DNA from: Stenopsyche tienmushanensis
Taxonomy: Eukaryota; Arthropoda; Insecta; Trichoptera; Stenopsychidae
Assembly (NCBI GenBank): GCA_008973525.1
Contig: WACJ01000254.1
Span: forward strand, 434,001-498,000
Direction: 5' to 3'
DNA: 64,000 nucleotides
The position numbers were made by a program, and so were the translations under genes. Positions within the stretch are counted from its first letter, which is position 1; each line of letters begins with the position of its first letter. A model generated the notes under the pieces. That model worked only from the letters and a program-made list of their open reading frames with translations. It was not told where the DNA came from and did no database searches. Shown piece by piece: positions 51,659-62,700 of the stretch.

Positions 51659-51898
51659 CCTAAGAATGAAGCAGTCTGCACAAAAACAGTAATAGCCTCT
51701 AGCACAGCAGACCGAATTAGTTCCGTGGTTAGCGACGCGCCTTACGGATCCGCGGACCGACTTATGGACGATCTGACCACTAACGGTTTTCCAAAAGGCT
51801 TCTGCGACTTCGAGGACCTTCGCCAGAATATGCTACATGTAAAATGCCAACCGCCTCTATACAGCTTTCGTCCGAAGCAACCTGCGACCCAAGCATGA
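51659..51898 (+). CDS. Unrecognised 79-codon open frame without an early ATG
   Basis: An open frame bounded by TAA (51656) and TGA (51896) within a patch much less AT-rich than its surroundings. It reads ...VVSDAPYGSADRLMDDLTTN, then FPKGFCDFEDLRQNMLHV, then PPLYSFRPKQPATQA-stop, which has the balanced composition of real protein rather than the Ile/Lys/Asn/Tyr bias of random AT-rich frames. There is no ATG until the Met of MDDL, and no splice signals I would defend. It could be a terminal exon, a piece of a retroelement, or a pseudogene fragment. I do not recognise the family. Confidence 0.3.
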   Translation, partial: PKNEAVCTKTVIASSTADRISSVVSDAPYGSADRLMDDLTTNGFPKGFCDFEDLRQNMLHVKCQPPLYSFRPKQPATQA

Positions 51899-52619
51899 CC
51901 ACTCAAAGACCAAACATCAGAGTTGATTGCTGCAATTTTTCAATTCGCAGAACTACAAATAATACCGGAAATTAGCGTCTACATACAACGAATTAAGGCT
52001 TAATTGCAATTATTACTCAAATTTAGAAGACCTCTTCAAAAACAATAGAGAAGAATTGCAAGTTATTTGACTGCACATATGAAAACAAAGTCACGCGCGT
52101 CACCATATGTGAACACAAAAAAAGGCTGTTAGTTCTTCGCCTCCTTTTTATAACACCCAAAGACATGAGACAAATATTTAGTTCTTTGTGTAAACTGAGA
52201 GCGCAAACGATCGTTGTTATCTAGCAGGAAGGCATCGGGGACAATCTACAAGCCTAGGTTAAGTGAAAACGAGTGTAACTTTCTGCTCGGTCGCATTACA
52301 TATTATACTTGAAGATGTAAAATGCATTACTACAAATACAAATGGCCACAAGCATATTTTGTCCGTGGGAAAAAACAATTTTCACGCACAAGAAATGCAA
52401 TTTTACACACATAGTCCAACGAGGGTTGAAATAAAATTCAATTAAATATCTCAGATGAATAATAAAATTATTTTTGTATCGAGATGATATTAATTTATAT
52501 TGAGCATATTTACAAAATATTGTTCATTCTTAGTTCAGCGCAAAAATAACAACAATCCTTGAGAAGCGATAAACGAAGAATTTCACAACGCGACGATAAC
52601 AATTCTGATGCCTTCTATA

Positions 52620-52950
52620 TTGTTTTGAAATCGTCGAACTTGGAAAGTCAATCCGAAAGAGGAAACCACCCAGTCTCGAATTGTGGAATTTTATGGTAGA
52701 GCCTCAAAGCAATAAACGCTCAAGTGATACTATTCCAGCAAAAAGTTTTCGATGACGCAATTTCATTTCGAGGACAGGTTTATGAATCCCTATACCTGCA
52801 TCCGAAGAATGCCGTAATCGGAAAGGCATTCCTTGTAAGAACCTTAAAGTAATTGATAATGCATCAGATAATCCACCACACATGCAACCAGGAATGATTC
52901 ACAAATATAGAGTTTACGATGTAAAAAAGAAACAACCAATTCTACTTTAA
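52620..52950 (+). mobile_element. Possible Tigger-like transposase fragment
   Basis: Around 52815-52890 the plus strand reads NRKGIPCKNLKVIDNASDNP-PHMQP, which resembles the second catalytic block of Tigger/pogo-type transposases (typically LLLxDNAPGHP). Surrounding frames are broken. It abuts the mariner remnant starting at about 52990. The assignment rests on one motif. Confidence 0.4.
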
Positions 52951-52989
52951 ATTAATCTATCTAATTTCAAAGATAAATGATAAAATATT

Positions 52990-53812
52990 ATCTATATGTC
53001 CCATAAGTTTCTCCATCTCTCCGGAAGCCTCATAATGCCTTCTTGCCAAAATTTCCCAGGTTTCTTGGCAAAATATTGATCAAGGTACATTTTTATATCA
53101 TTTTTTGAATTAAAATATTTACCACGTAAAGAATTTTTCAATGAAACAAATAAATAATAATCTGAAGGGGCAATATCCGGAGAGTATGGAGGATGAGATA
53201 AAACATCCCAGTTAAATGATAATAATTTATTTCTGATGAGCAAAGACACATGAGGCCTGACGTTATCATGATGAAAAATAACGCCTCGTCTGTTCGCTAA
53301 TTCTAGCCGTTTTCTGGCAATTGCATGCTTTAGATTGTCTAGTTGGAAACAATGTTTTGTTGAATTGATCGTTTCACCTTGCCGAAGTAGCTCATAATAA
53401 ACCACCCCCTTCCAGTCCCACCGAATGCATAGCAAAACTTTTTTTGGGTGTAGGCCAAGTTTAGCTACAGTTAAAGCTTCTGTACCCTTGGTCCAAGATC
53501 GTTTACGTTGGATATTCTCATAAAGTATCCAACTTTCATCTCCAGTGACAAATCTCTTCAAAAAAGGTTGGCTATTATGTCGTTGGAGAAGAAAATCGCA
53601 TGTTGAAGTTTATTTGAGTCAGTCAGTTCATAAGGAAACCACACATCTGAACGATTTATGCTAGTCCAATTTCGTCAGATGATTATGGACGGATGTTCGT
53701 GGAATTTCTAACTTGTTAGCTATTTCGCGAACAGTATATCGCGGGTTTTCTTCAACCATGGCTATGATTAGATCTGTGTTCATTTGCGAAAGAAACTTAT
53801 GGGACAACCTAA
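52990..53812 (-). mobile_element. Mariner element with intact C-terminal half
   Basis: A minus-strand DD34D mariner remnant of about 820 bp. The 189-codon frame 53561-52992 carries all three catalytic blocks: VTGDESW, HHDNVRPH and SPDIAPSDYYLF, ending LPERWRNLWDI. Upstream (about 53781-53660) it reads MNTDLIIAMVEENPRYTVRE and RTSVHNHLTKLD, part of the DNA-binding region, then hits stops and a frameshift. The terminal repeat TTAGGTTGTCCCATAAGTTT (minus strand, ending at 53812, with TA outside) is mirrored at the left by TGTCCCATAAGTTTCT at 52997. Here the N-terminal DNA-binding residues before MNTDL are missing because the terminal repeat follows almost at once, so an internal deletion is implied. 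Confidence 0.88.
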
Positions 53813-55729
53813 TACATTCTATATGAAAAAATTCTCAGACCTGAATGAACGATTATCGTATGAACATCTTTGAATTTGCACTATGAAATATTGTATTGGT
53901 ATAATAGTTTCATAGTACATTTGTTCGAAGAAATATTTCAATAATTTCCCTCAATGAATTTTTAACGGCAAGCATACAATAAGATGATATCTCGTCTGCA
54001 ATGCGTTTGATCGATGGCAATTTTAATCTACGTTGCGATCCCACATCCAGCATTCAGTTTTCTATGCAGGCGATCTTCCTCGTGCGATAACACAAATAAT
54101 TCGGCTAGAAATGTAAATTCGTCTGCAATTTGTTGCTCTTTGTTTTTTGCATTTAATTATACCGTCTGGGTTTTAATAAAATGTCGGTTAAGTGGCACGC
54201 GAAATAAAAAGGCATAGCCAAGAGAGAAATCATTGTACTTCAGATTAAATTCGAGGTAGGTTTGAGTCACAATCTTTCGAAACGTCCATCGCCATATATA
54301 GCGCATTCTGCACGCAGAGCGAGACCTAACCGATTCCTTTCTGGCGCTTCAATCGGAGTTACGTCAGAGACTTTGAGTCACAGCCGCTTCAAAACTATAT
54401 AATTTAAAGCACCGGTGTATAAATCCGATTATCTAAATAGCAAATGTAATCCATTGTTGGCGTACATCTCGATGATACGTACCTCCCCGCCGAGGAGGAT
54501 TGCATCAGACCGTCGACGCCAATCGGTGACTAATGTCTCCCAACAAAAGGTAGACGCAAACTACACCATAACAGCTGTACTCCTAAACTTTCACCCGATA
54601 CATACGAATCAGCTCCGAATCATATTTCCCAATTAGCATCCGTTGCAAATTTTGAAATCCCAATAAAAATCCACAGTCTATCGTTATTACATTGTACAAT
54701 TTTCCCACAAAAACGAGCGAAAATAAAACACTCCCAGATACTGTTCGATAGTTAGCAATAGTTATCACATTATAGCATGATTCATTGAGGCCTGCTGGTT
54801 CAATCGCTGCGATGAGCGACCGTATCGAATACTCGATCACATACGGTCAAATCCGTGTATCCTGAATTAACATAATTTCTGACCAATTAAATAATGGCTT
54901 CAGAAAATGGAGTAGATTTGGAGGTCGAACATTTCGATCGTTTTGTCTGCGTGTGACTCAGAGCGTATGGTGCATTTCGGGCGATGAGAAAAACGAGGTT
55001 TCGACATCGTGTACATGTCTTCCATCGGGCAAAACATTTAGGTAAAAACCTTGCTCGCATAATGACGAATTCAATTTGAGGGTTTTTTTCCTTTTTCGTC
55101 GAGAACTCAATTAAATCCACCATTGTATGTCGTCATGAAAGCCAAATCATTACAATTGGAACATTCGAAAAAATGTGTTATTAAAACTTTTGCAGCTTGC
55201 GCAGTTTTTTTTTATATTAATTTATCGTTTGTGCTTCCGTGGGAACGCTCTGAAAATTTGTGGATGCAAAATAGAGTAAATGTGATTTTTTTTAATATCT
55301 GGGATACGCCAGATATTGAATAAATAACATTAAATATCTTTATTTGCAATTGATTGCTAAAATATTGCGTTTTTCAGTAATGCACAAGATGCAGTAATAT
55401 ATTGAGCAACATAATCACAATTTTCAGACCAAAACGAATTATCGTATGAATTTACACTATGAAATATTGAAATGGCATAACACACTTTATTTACATTACG
55501 ATTCCACGTCTTGTATATCAACATTTAATACGTTGTTATGATTTTCCGGGACGGAATCTCATGCATCAAAGCCTAATCGGGAATACATGGACATGTACGG
55601 CAAAGCGTCAATCATCAGCTTCATCTTAAGCCGCCGTTTACGTTGAATAGGTCATGTAACATAGTTTAGATTCGGGATCGAGTGACAACATATTCATCGG
55701 AATGGTGTTCCGCAAAAACGTCGTGTAAT
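53813..55729. other. Tract with no recognised gene
   Basis: About 1.9 kb. The open frames (54014-54217, 54415-54636 plus; 54583-54840, 54887-55123 minus) overlap on opposite strands, and I recognise none. The part 54280-54840 is somewhat GC-richer. No repeat or RNA gene was seen. Confidence 0.45.
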
Positions 55730-56299
55730 ACAAATCTGTGTTATACAAGGTTTGAAATTTCAAAAAATTCGCGTATAAACGATTGTCTGCTTTTTGTGTA
55801 TAAATCTTTACATATTTCATTATAAGGTTTCAAAATCTGTTGTAATTCTCTCTTAAATTCTTCTTAAACACCAATATCACAACAAATGTTTATTTTCCTT
55901 TGATATTCATCTTCTATTGATGGTAAAACATTTTCTCTAGAGATTACTCCTACTAACGACACATTTTCGAATAGATTTTTTTTTCAGGCTTGTGGAAGTG
56001 TTAAATTTTCATCTTGATCGTTGTATCCTAATATTTTTTCAAACGTTCGACGAATATAATATGCTTTAAATATTGTGATTATACCTTGGTCTAAGGGTTG
56101 GATTATAGACGAAGTGTTTAGCGGTAAAAATAATATTTCAACATTTAGATGTTTTAAGTCCATGGGCATACAAATCAAACATGTTAATTATTTAATTGTG
56201 TATATTTTTCCCCCAAACCGTGTTATATAAAGCGTCTTATAAAAAATATGTCACAATTTATACAAACTTGTATAAAATCGTATTATACGATGCCCGATA
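55730..56299 (-). mobile_element. Tigger/pogo-like element, second copy
   Basis: Homologous to 8094-8636 but keeping a segment lost there. On the minus strand 56178-55984 encodes MDLKHLNVEILFLPLNTSSI then IQPLDQGIITIFKAYYIRRTF, the DDE block of Tigger-type transposases (NVEVxFLPPNTTSxIQPLDQGVIxxFKxYY). The right tip (CGTATTATACGATGCCCGAT, about 56279-56299) matches the end of the first copy imperfectly. The left tip is degraded, with only GTGTTATACAAGGTTT-like sequence near 55740. Stops and deletions make it inactive. Confidence 0.78.
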
Positions 56300-57245
56300 A
56301 TAATGGCGTGTAGGAAACTGAAGAGGGAAGAAGTTAAACCAGATTAGCTGGTGCAAATCTGACTTCAATCCTGATAGATGTTAAGAGCAGAAATAGCTAA
56401 GAAGATTGGTTACTAAATATGCAAAATCCTTTTGAAAACTTGCATATGCGGTGTTTTGCAAATAAATCAAATAAGTGGGTTTATTTGATTTTTTATCGAT
56501 TTCCTTTCACCATATATTTTCTCGACAATATAACACTGATATATTCTGTACCGAAGACGTAGTGCATGTTTTCTAATCTTCGAAAAATTCCCACGATTCA
56601 TCTCCGGTCCCGAGCAATAATTCAACTGGTTTTTGCAGTTCTTGTTTCTGCGACCTTCCGGTTTTATTATTTTAGTGAAAGACATCCAAATTTTCGCACG
56701 TTTGATCTCGTTTCTCAATATAAATAAAAAGATAAGTGTACTTATCTATCGAATTGAATTGTTATTAATAGATTTCAACCCCCCACCGTAATACTACTGA
56801 TATCAATTAAAATTTCAGTATCTTATCAGTAATTTCTTCATTACTATTTTATACTCGAACGATTTGTATTTCAAGCAATAAACTCTTAGAATCGATCTTG
56901 CAACTAGAGATTTATGTGTAGAAATTCGTTGCCGTAAGTAATGAGAGTCGCACCATAGTCTCTGAATACAAATCGAAATGCGACGATTTGACATGTGAGA
57001 AGTTCAAGTCGTAAATTGAGGCTAAGGTTGTATCTCGACGTCTAAAAATCGCCTTTGTTCAAACTACATGGTCAAGCCATTTCGAAATGGACCTCAAGAG
57101 AAACTTTCTTTCTATTTAAAAATGCATCTGCTGCTCACCACCGAGATCATGTGAGTAATATGCAACTCATTTACGCAATGTTCGCTACATGGTCATAATG
57201 CACATAGTATGAAACCCACGCCGCCCAGAACTGCCTCTCTCTGCC
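56300..57245. other. Tract with no recognised gene
   Basis: Just under 1 kb between the Tigger-like relic and a candidate promoter. The minus-strand frame 56467-56718 has no recognisable domain. Nothing else was identified. Confidence 0.45.
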
Positions 57246-57282
57246 TATAAAAGCATTACTTGGACATACCAAATTCAGCATT
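57246..57282 (+). promoter_or_regulatory. Candidate core promoter: TATA box plus Initiator
   Basis: CCTATAAAAGC places the TATA box at 57246-57253. TTCAGCATT has the Initiator A at 57277, 31 bp from the first T of the TATA box, the spacing typical of arthropod core promoters (Initiator consensus TCAKTY). The best long plus-strand ORF in the region starts 46 bp downstream. An AT dinucleotide run (57292-57307) falls in the presumed 5' UTR. Each motif alone is common; the spacing and the following ORF make the combination notable. Confidence 0.4.
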
Positions 57283-57322
57283 AATGCAACTTATATATAT
57301 ATATATTATGAACGTTCGTTAA

Positions 57323-57688
57323 ATGGCACTATTTTTATACACCAACATCTGCACCCGCTGGAGGACGTCACACCAATCAAAATCGTGCAATTATCATCCG
57401 CGGCCCGTACTTCTGCTTGATGATCAAAAATTACACCTCGATCCGAGCAATGGTGCGTATCTAATAATTACGCATTTATCCAAAGAAAAAAGAGCATACG
57501 CACGACTACAATATAATAATGTACGGTGTGTTTGGAAAACAAATCAAGCCTCTTCAAACATTTCGTATGATTCTTACGCAACCGCGACGTTATCAAGTTG
57601 GTCAACACTAGAATCGCTTATATCAGCATGCAAAGCCGCAGTCCAAAATAAAAACTATAGCGTAATTTTAAAAAGTAGTTTGATATGA
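57323..57688 (+). CDS. Candidate small unknown gene, 121 residues
   Basis: The open frame begins MALFLYTNICTRWRTSHQ and ends NKNYSVILKSSLI. It is one of the longest non-transposon frames in the window, and a well-spaced TATA/Initiator pair lies upstream. An AATAAA at 57648 falls near the end of the frame, slightly too early for a normal 3' UTR. There is no signal peptide I would defend, no membrane segment and no recognisable domain. Middle residues (RAYARLQYNNVRCVWKTN) look ordinary in composition. It could be a lineage-specific gene, a fragment of a transposon, or chance: in AT-rich DNA a 121-codon frame is uncommon but not impossible. It lies about 0.2 kb from the truncated hAT copy 3, on the opposite strand. 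Confidence 0.3.
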   Translation: MALFLYTNICTRWRTSHQSKSCNYHPRPVLLLDDQKLHLDPSNGAYLIITHLSKEKRAYARLQYNNVRCVWKTNQASSNISYDSYATATLSSWSTLESLISACKAAVQNKNYSVILKSSLI

Positions 57689-57896
57689 CGACACTGGGTC
57701 TGCTTTTCCGCAGCGAGCTCAGCTATATCTTTATATAAAGACACGACGGAATAATGTCATACAGATATGATAGAGAACGTTGATAACAAAGTATCATTCC
57801 ATATGAATATGAAATTTCATGTGTTGCTTAAACTTTGACGGTTGGTGGTATCAATTGTGTCCCATGAAAGAACGAATCGAATTTTGAAAGTATGCC

Positions 57897-59757
57897 CGAA
57901 GTAACATTAAACATCGAGGGTTTCGTCATTTAGTCTGGATCTGATTTTGGTAGCCAGGCAACCTGCTGCTGAAAATGCACGCTCAGCCTCCGCACTCGAT
58001 AGAAGTATCGTCATCAGATATTTAAATGCTAGTTCGAGTTGATGACCGCGTTCATTTTCATATAACACCATCAATGTCACTGATAAAATTCTTTTCTGCT
58101 GAGATACGGACAAACAACTTGCAAAATTCCCGATTTCCAGTCAAATTATTTATTTCCATCGCTGCAGATGAATATTAGGGGTATCGAAAAGAAATAGAAA
58201 TTTTTTTATACCTGGCTTTAGGGTCAGTTTATATTGTGACGCGGTGCAGTAAACACTTATTTTTTGGTGCTTGTAAATTAAGACTATTGTCAATTTACTA
58301 TTTTTAACAAAAAATAATTAACCGTGATTTAAATAAAAATGTCCAGACCAATAATTAGTGAAGAACATTTGCGTCATTGTATGCTATTTTTATTTGATCA
58401 AAAAATGAAAACTAAAGAAGTGACGCAGAAAATCAATGAAACATTTGGTGATATATTGACACTAAGTAAATGTCATAGGTGGTTGAAAAAATTCCAAACT
58501 GGTGACAGAAATCTTACAGATGCGCCTAAATCGGGAAGACCGCTAAAAATCGATGATGATGTCCTGTTAAATTTAGTAGAGTCTGATCCTCGTCAATCAA
58601 TCAGAGAAATATCAAATAAACTTGGATGCCCATGGACAACTGCACAAAATCACCTTCACCGCATTGGAAAGTGTTCCAGGCAAGGAGTTTGGGTCCCTCA
58701 CGATTTATCACAAACTGCACTGGAGCAGCGACGTACTATCTGCACTTCTTTTTTATCTAGGCACGATTTAGAACCCTTTTTAAGGCGAATTGTTACCTGT
58801 GACGAAAAATGGGTCCTCTATAACAATACCACGCGAAAAAAATAATGGCTTTCACCCGGTCAATTAGCTTTACCTACGGCAAAGCCGAGCTTAACTGTAA
58901 ATAAGGTGCTGTTATGTATTTGGTGGGATAGCCTTGGTGTTATTTATTTTGAATTACTCAAACCCGGTGAAACAATAACAGCAAACATGTATTGTGAACA
59001 ATTAGAAAGAATGACACAAGAATTAAAAAAAAATCGGCCGTTTTTAGTGAACAATAATAAGCAAATTCTCCAACAAGACAACGCACGACCTCATACGGCA
59101 AAAGTTACGTAGCAAAAAATTATTGAACTTGGCTATGAACTTCTACCACATCCACCATATTCTCCAGACATCGCTCCATCGGATTATTATTTGTTTCGTG
59201 CCCTAGAACATTCTCTTCGTGAAAAAAAAATTACTAATGTGAATGAGATAAAAAATCATATGGAAAAGTTCTTTAAAGAAAAACCCAAATACTTTTACAA
59301 AACAGGAATAGATAAATTACCTGAAAGATGGAAAAAAGGTGTTAGATATACTATAATACTTTGATGTGATTCGTAATTATATTACGGAGGAATACAAAAA
59401 TTCTGAACCCCGTATCTATTACATTTCATATCGATATTCCTATTATTAGAGTCGAGGTGTAGTAAATACATCACCGGTAGGGAAAGGTTAATATAACAAT
59501 TTGAATGTATTGTATATATGTATACATAGATTAGACAGTTACTGTCCCTAGGCGTCGCTTAAGGTCGCCAATTAGTAGTTACGCCACTGTTTTAAAGCGT
59601 CCAAATTTCGACGGGAATGTCTCGATTTAGTAGCCTTCATCGTGCTGGTGATGTGTACGATTTCCGTTAGATAAAAAAATCAATCCTGAATTTTTCGGGA
59701 TTACGTTTACTAATCCCGGGATTCATGATTACCTAAGACTGTCCGGGATCCTGGGAG
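57897..59757 (-). mobile_element. hAT element copy 3, split by a mariner insertion
   Basis: The outer parts 57897-58174 and about 59348-59757 are the reverse complement of hAT copies 1 and 2. The left part encodes, on the minus strand (58113-57907), LELAFKYLMTILLSSAEAER then AFSAAGCLATKIRSRLND, the hAT C-terminal dimerisation region. The right part carries GTAGTAAATACATCACCGGT and the CCCGGGA subterminal repeats near 59710-59757. The terminal TAGGGAATCC tips are not visible at either end, so both ends are truncated. The mariner at 58175-59347 sits inside. Confidence 0.85.
58175..59364 (+). pseudogene. Full-length mariner transposase gene with two stop codons
   Basis: A DD34D mariner transposase frame runs from ATG 58339 to TGA 59362, 341 codons, the normal size. 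No frameshift is seen; only TAA at 58843 and TAG at 59110 interrupt it. Parts in order: N-terminal helix-turn-helix region (SEEHLRHCMLFLFDQKMKT; CHRWLKKFQTGD), a second DNA-binding region (LVESDPRQSIREISNKLGCP), linker WVPHDL, then catalytic blocks TCDEKWVLY, QQDNARPHTA and YSPDIAPSDYYLF, and C-terminal LPERWKK. All three Asp residues are present. The left tip TTAGGGGTATCG follows a TA at 58173. The right tip is not clear, and the last codons run into hAT sequence, so the extreme 3' end seems truncated. It is younger than the hAT copy it interrupts. Confidence 0.93.
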
Positions 59758-59764
59758 TTTACTG

Positions 59765-62700
59765 TGTAAAAAGATTCTTGTTATTTTCTAGTTCACATTT
59801 TTGTAAATGCAATGCACTTGATAAAAGTATTTATAAAAAGAAATCAAATAATACACAAAGAATGTCACCAAAGAAACTCCATTGTGTAAATTATCTTATA
59901 TTGTAAAATGAGCATGATATACGTGCATTATCTTATTGCATCAAAATTTATTAAACAGCATAAAATAAACGTCCTTGATTAAATTCAGCAATCATTTGAA
60001 TCAAAAAGTGAGTATCAATAAACAGGCTATGATTTGATTTTATATCAAGACGTGATTATTATAAATCAATGCATAAATATGAGCATGTAAACAATTTGGT
60101 CATTCCAACAACTAGTTTAAAGTTAAGGTTCCATTTTGATGCAATAGTTGCTTTTACAATGTCATACGTATATTACACATGTAATCACTGGAGGTGTCCA
60201 ATTAAAAATAGCAAAGCATGGACAATTTGAAGACTAGTCTACGACGAGAATAAATGCTTCACATATTTTAGAGAGCCACTTTCAAACATACATGCGACAT
60301 GTTCATCAACAGACTGAACTATTTAGCCTTTTATCTAAATTCAATTCAATATGATAATATAATCAGTCATTGAACCTTAACGGTTTATCGATTTTTTAAT
60401 ACAGCTGGCAATATCCGTATAATACGCGTTTGAACTTGAAGGCTACATTTTCAGAGAGAAAATCATTTTCTTCACTGTTGTTATCTGGATCTTCGAAGAT
60501 ACCTAATGTATTGTCTTCATAAAATATATTGTTTATTGCGCTGGTATTTAATCACACCGATAATTGCAGCAAATAAGTACATTGATATTGCTAATCAAAT
60601 AAGAAGATAAAATAAGTGCAATTTTTAAACTTAAACAAGATATTTTTCTTAAAATTTGTTACTAAGCAGTGAAAGCAATAGTATTTATGTTAAGGAATTG
60701 TAAAGACCGATCCTTAAACTTTAAATTCACAGCACAATCAAGGATCCATGACAAAGTTTTCATCGAATACGTTTTATAGTCGATCGAGCATAAAAATTTT
60801 ACCCCGTTGCTGCAAGACATTGTTGCTGAGTGCACACAAATTTAAGGGGGTGTAATGAGCCATGCCATGTTCAGCAAATAAAATTCACATTATTAATGTT
60901 TTTATAAAAATCTTATAGCGTATCGATTAAAATCGAAATATGTCTTTAATTTTGCAATTTAGACCTAAAACCATGTTGCAAAATACAAATGGAAATAATC
61001 TTTATGCTATAACACTTAACCAAAATAGTAAATGTATTTAATTAAAAATGTATATCAACGAATAGCCACATAATAAAATACTCGACTAACTAGCAGAATT
61101 TAGAATAATTGTTCCCAGTAGCAATAATAAGCAATCCAAATACAAACTAGACGAGCCATTTTAAGACTAAATCGACAATCTCTTTAAGCCGATTAACATT
61201 TTTTTTCCGAATCAATCAACCAGATTGAATCAAATATAATTGTTAACCAATGGCTGAATACACGCAGATTTAAAATATCAAGTGATAATCTAGATATCCA
61301 AGGAGTAAGGTCATCAACTATCTTCATATTTTGCGAAATACAATGTAAATTGATTCATAATCCATCATCCATCAAATAATTTTTTTGCCATATTTTCTAC
61401 GAATACGAATTGATTTGATTACATAGTAAAATTATTTATTAAAGATAGATTATTTGACTAAATTGACAACAATCAATAATTCGAATACATTTTTGCATTT
61501 TTTGATCAAAACAATATCAACAAAACAATTATATTTATCTAAATCTCATTATTGAATAGATTATTTGTGCTTAGATAAGAAACGTAGTACTGGAAGAGAA
61601 TGAAAAATAAAAAAAGTCTTTATCATTTTTTCTATCTTTGATCTAAGCTAACTTTATTCTTAAAAAGTGAAGACATCATCAAAAAAATTAAGGATTGATT
61701 ATTAAGCACATTATCAATAATAGAAGACAATACAGAAGAAAAAGGATCATCCCAGAGGAGCACATAAATGTGCCTGATTCGTTTCAACTCAACAGCGATA
61801 AATTGGAATCCAAATGAGAAAACTATAAGATATTAAATAGGTTACATTTAATCTGAAGAATATAGTGTTGTCGCTCTGACACTATGAAAATCAACAACTT
61901 TACAAATAAACCAACGTCCAACAAAGACATGGCAATTTTTAATTCGCCACAAACGAGATCAAATCATTTCTCGCCCATTCATTATTCAGAACCTCAATAG
62001 AAAATACGCTCACGGCGATGTTGATTCTGTACCGATTCACATCATACACATGTCGTTTTTCGCGTTTCGAACCGAAAACTGAGTAAAAGTCATTTGTGGA
62101 TATAGCGACTCGGACGAATTTATTCGTCTCGCGAAATGAGCCCCGCACCGACATTTGGGTGTCCAATTATCAAAATTGCCAATTCTGGTCAATCATTCGA
62201 TCCGGCAGTGTAAAAACCCGATCTTCCGTATTAAAATCGGCACAAATTTGCTCCGGGGCGATTAAAGCGTCGCGCTGCTTCTCGGATCGGATCCAAGGCG
62301 AGGATTTGAACATTTGGATTAGACGGACGATAAATATCGCACGAAGTTAATCGATCGATCGATCCTTGCGGAATTAGATGGCTGAGAATCGATTGGAGTG
62401 TTACAATTTACAACGATGAAGAGAAGCCTGCTCGAAGACAAAGCGCATTTTCTTCATTGTAATCTTCGCTAACCCAGTTTTCATTTCCGTTATGAATGGA
62501 GTCGTTTTCATTTCTCCGCATAATGAACGATTTGCAACGCCCGTGTGCGACAATTCGACGCATGATTCTTCGTCGTTCGATTGTATTTATTCTTCAAGTG
62601 CATTATGCATCGTCAATTAGAGCATCGCCGTTTGACAATTGTTTAATGATTTTATGTTCGTGTATAATTAAAAAATGTGAAGGGGATCATTTGCCAGGAA

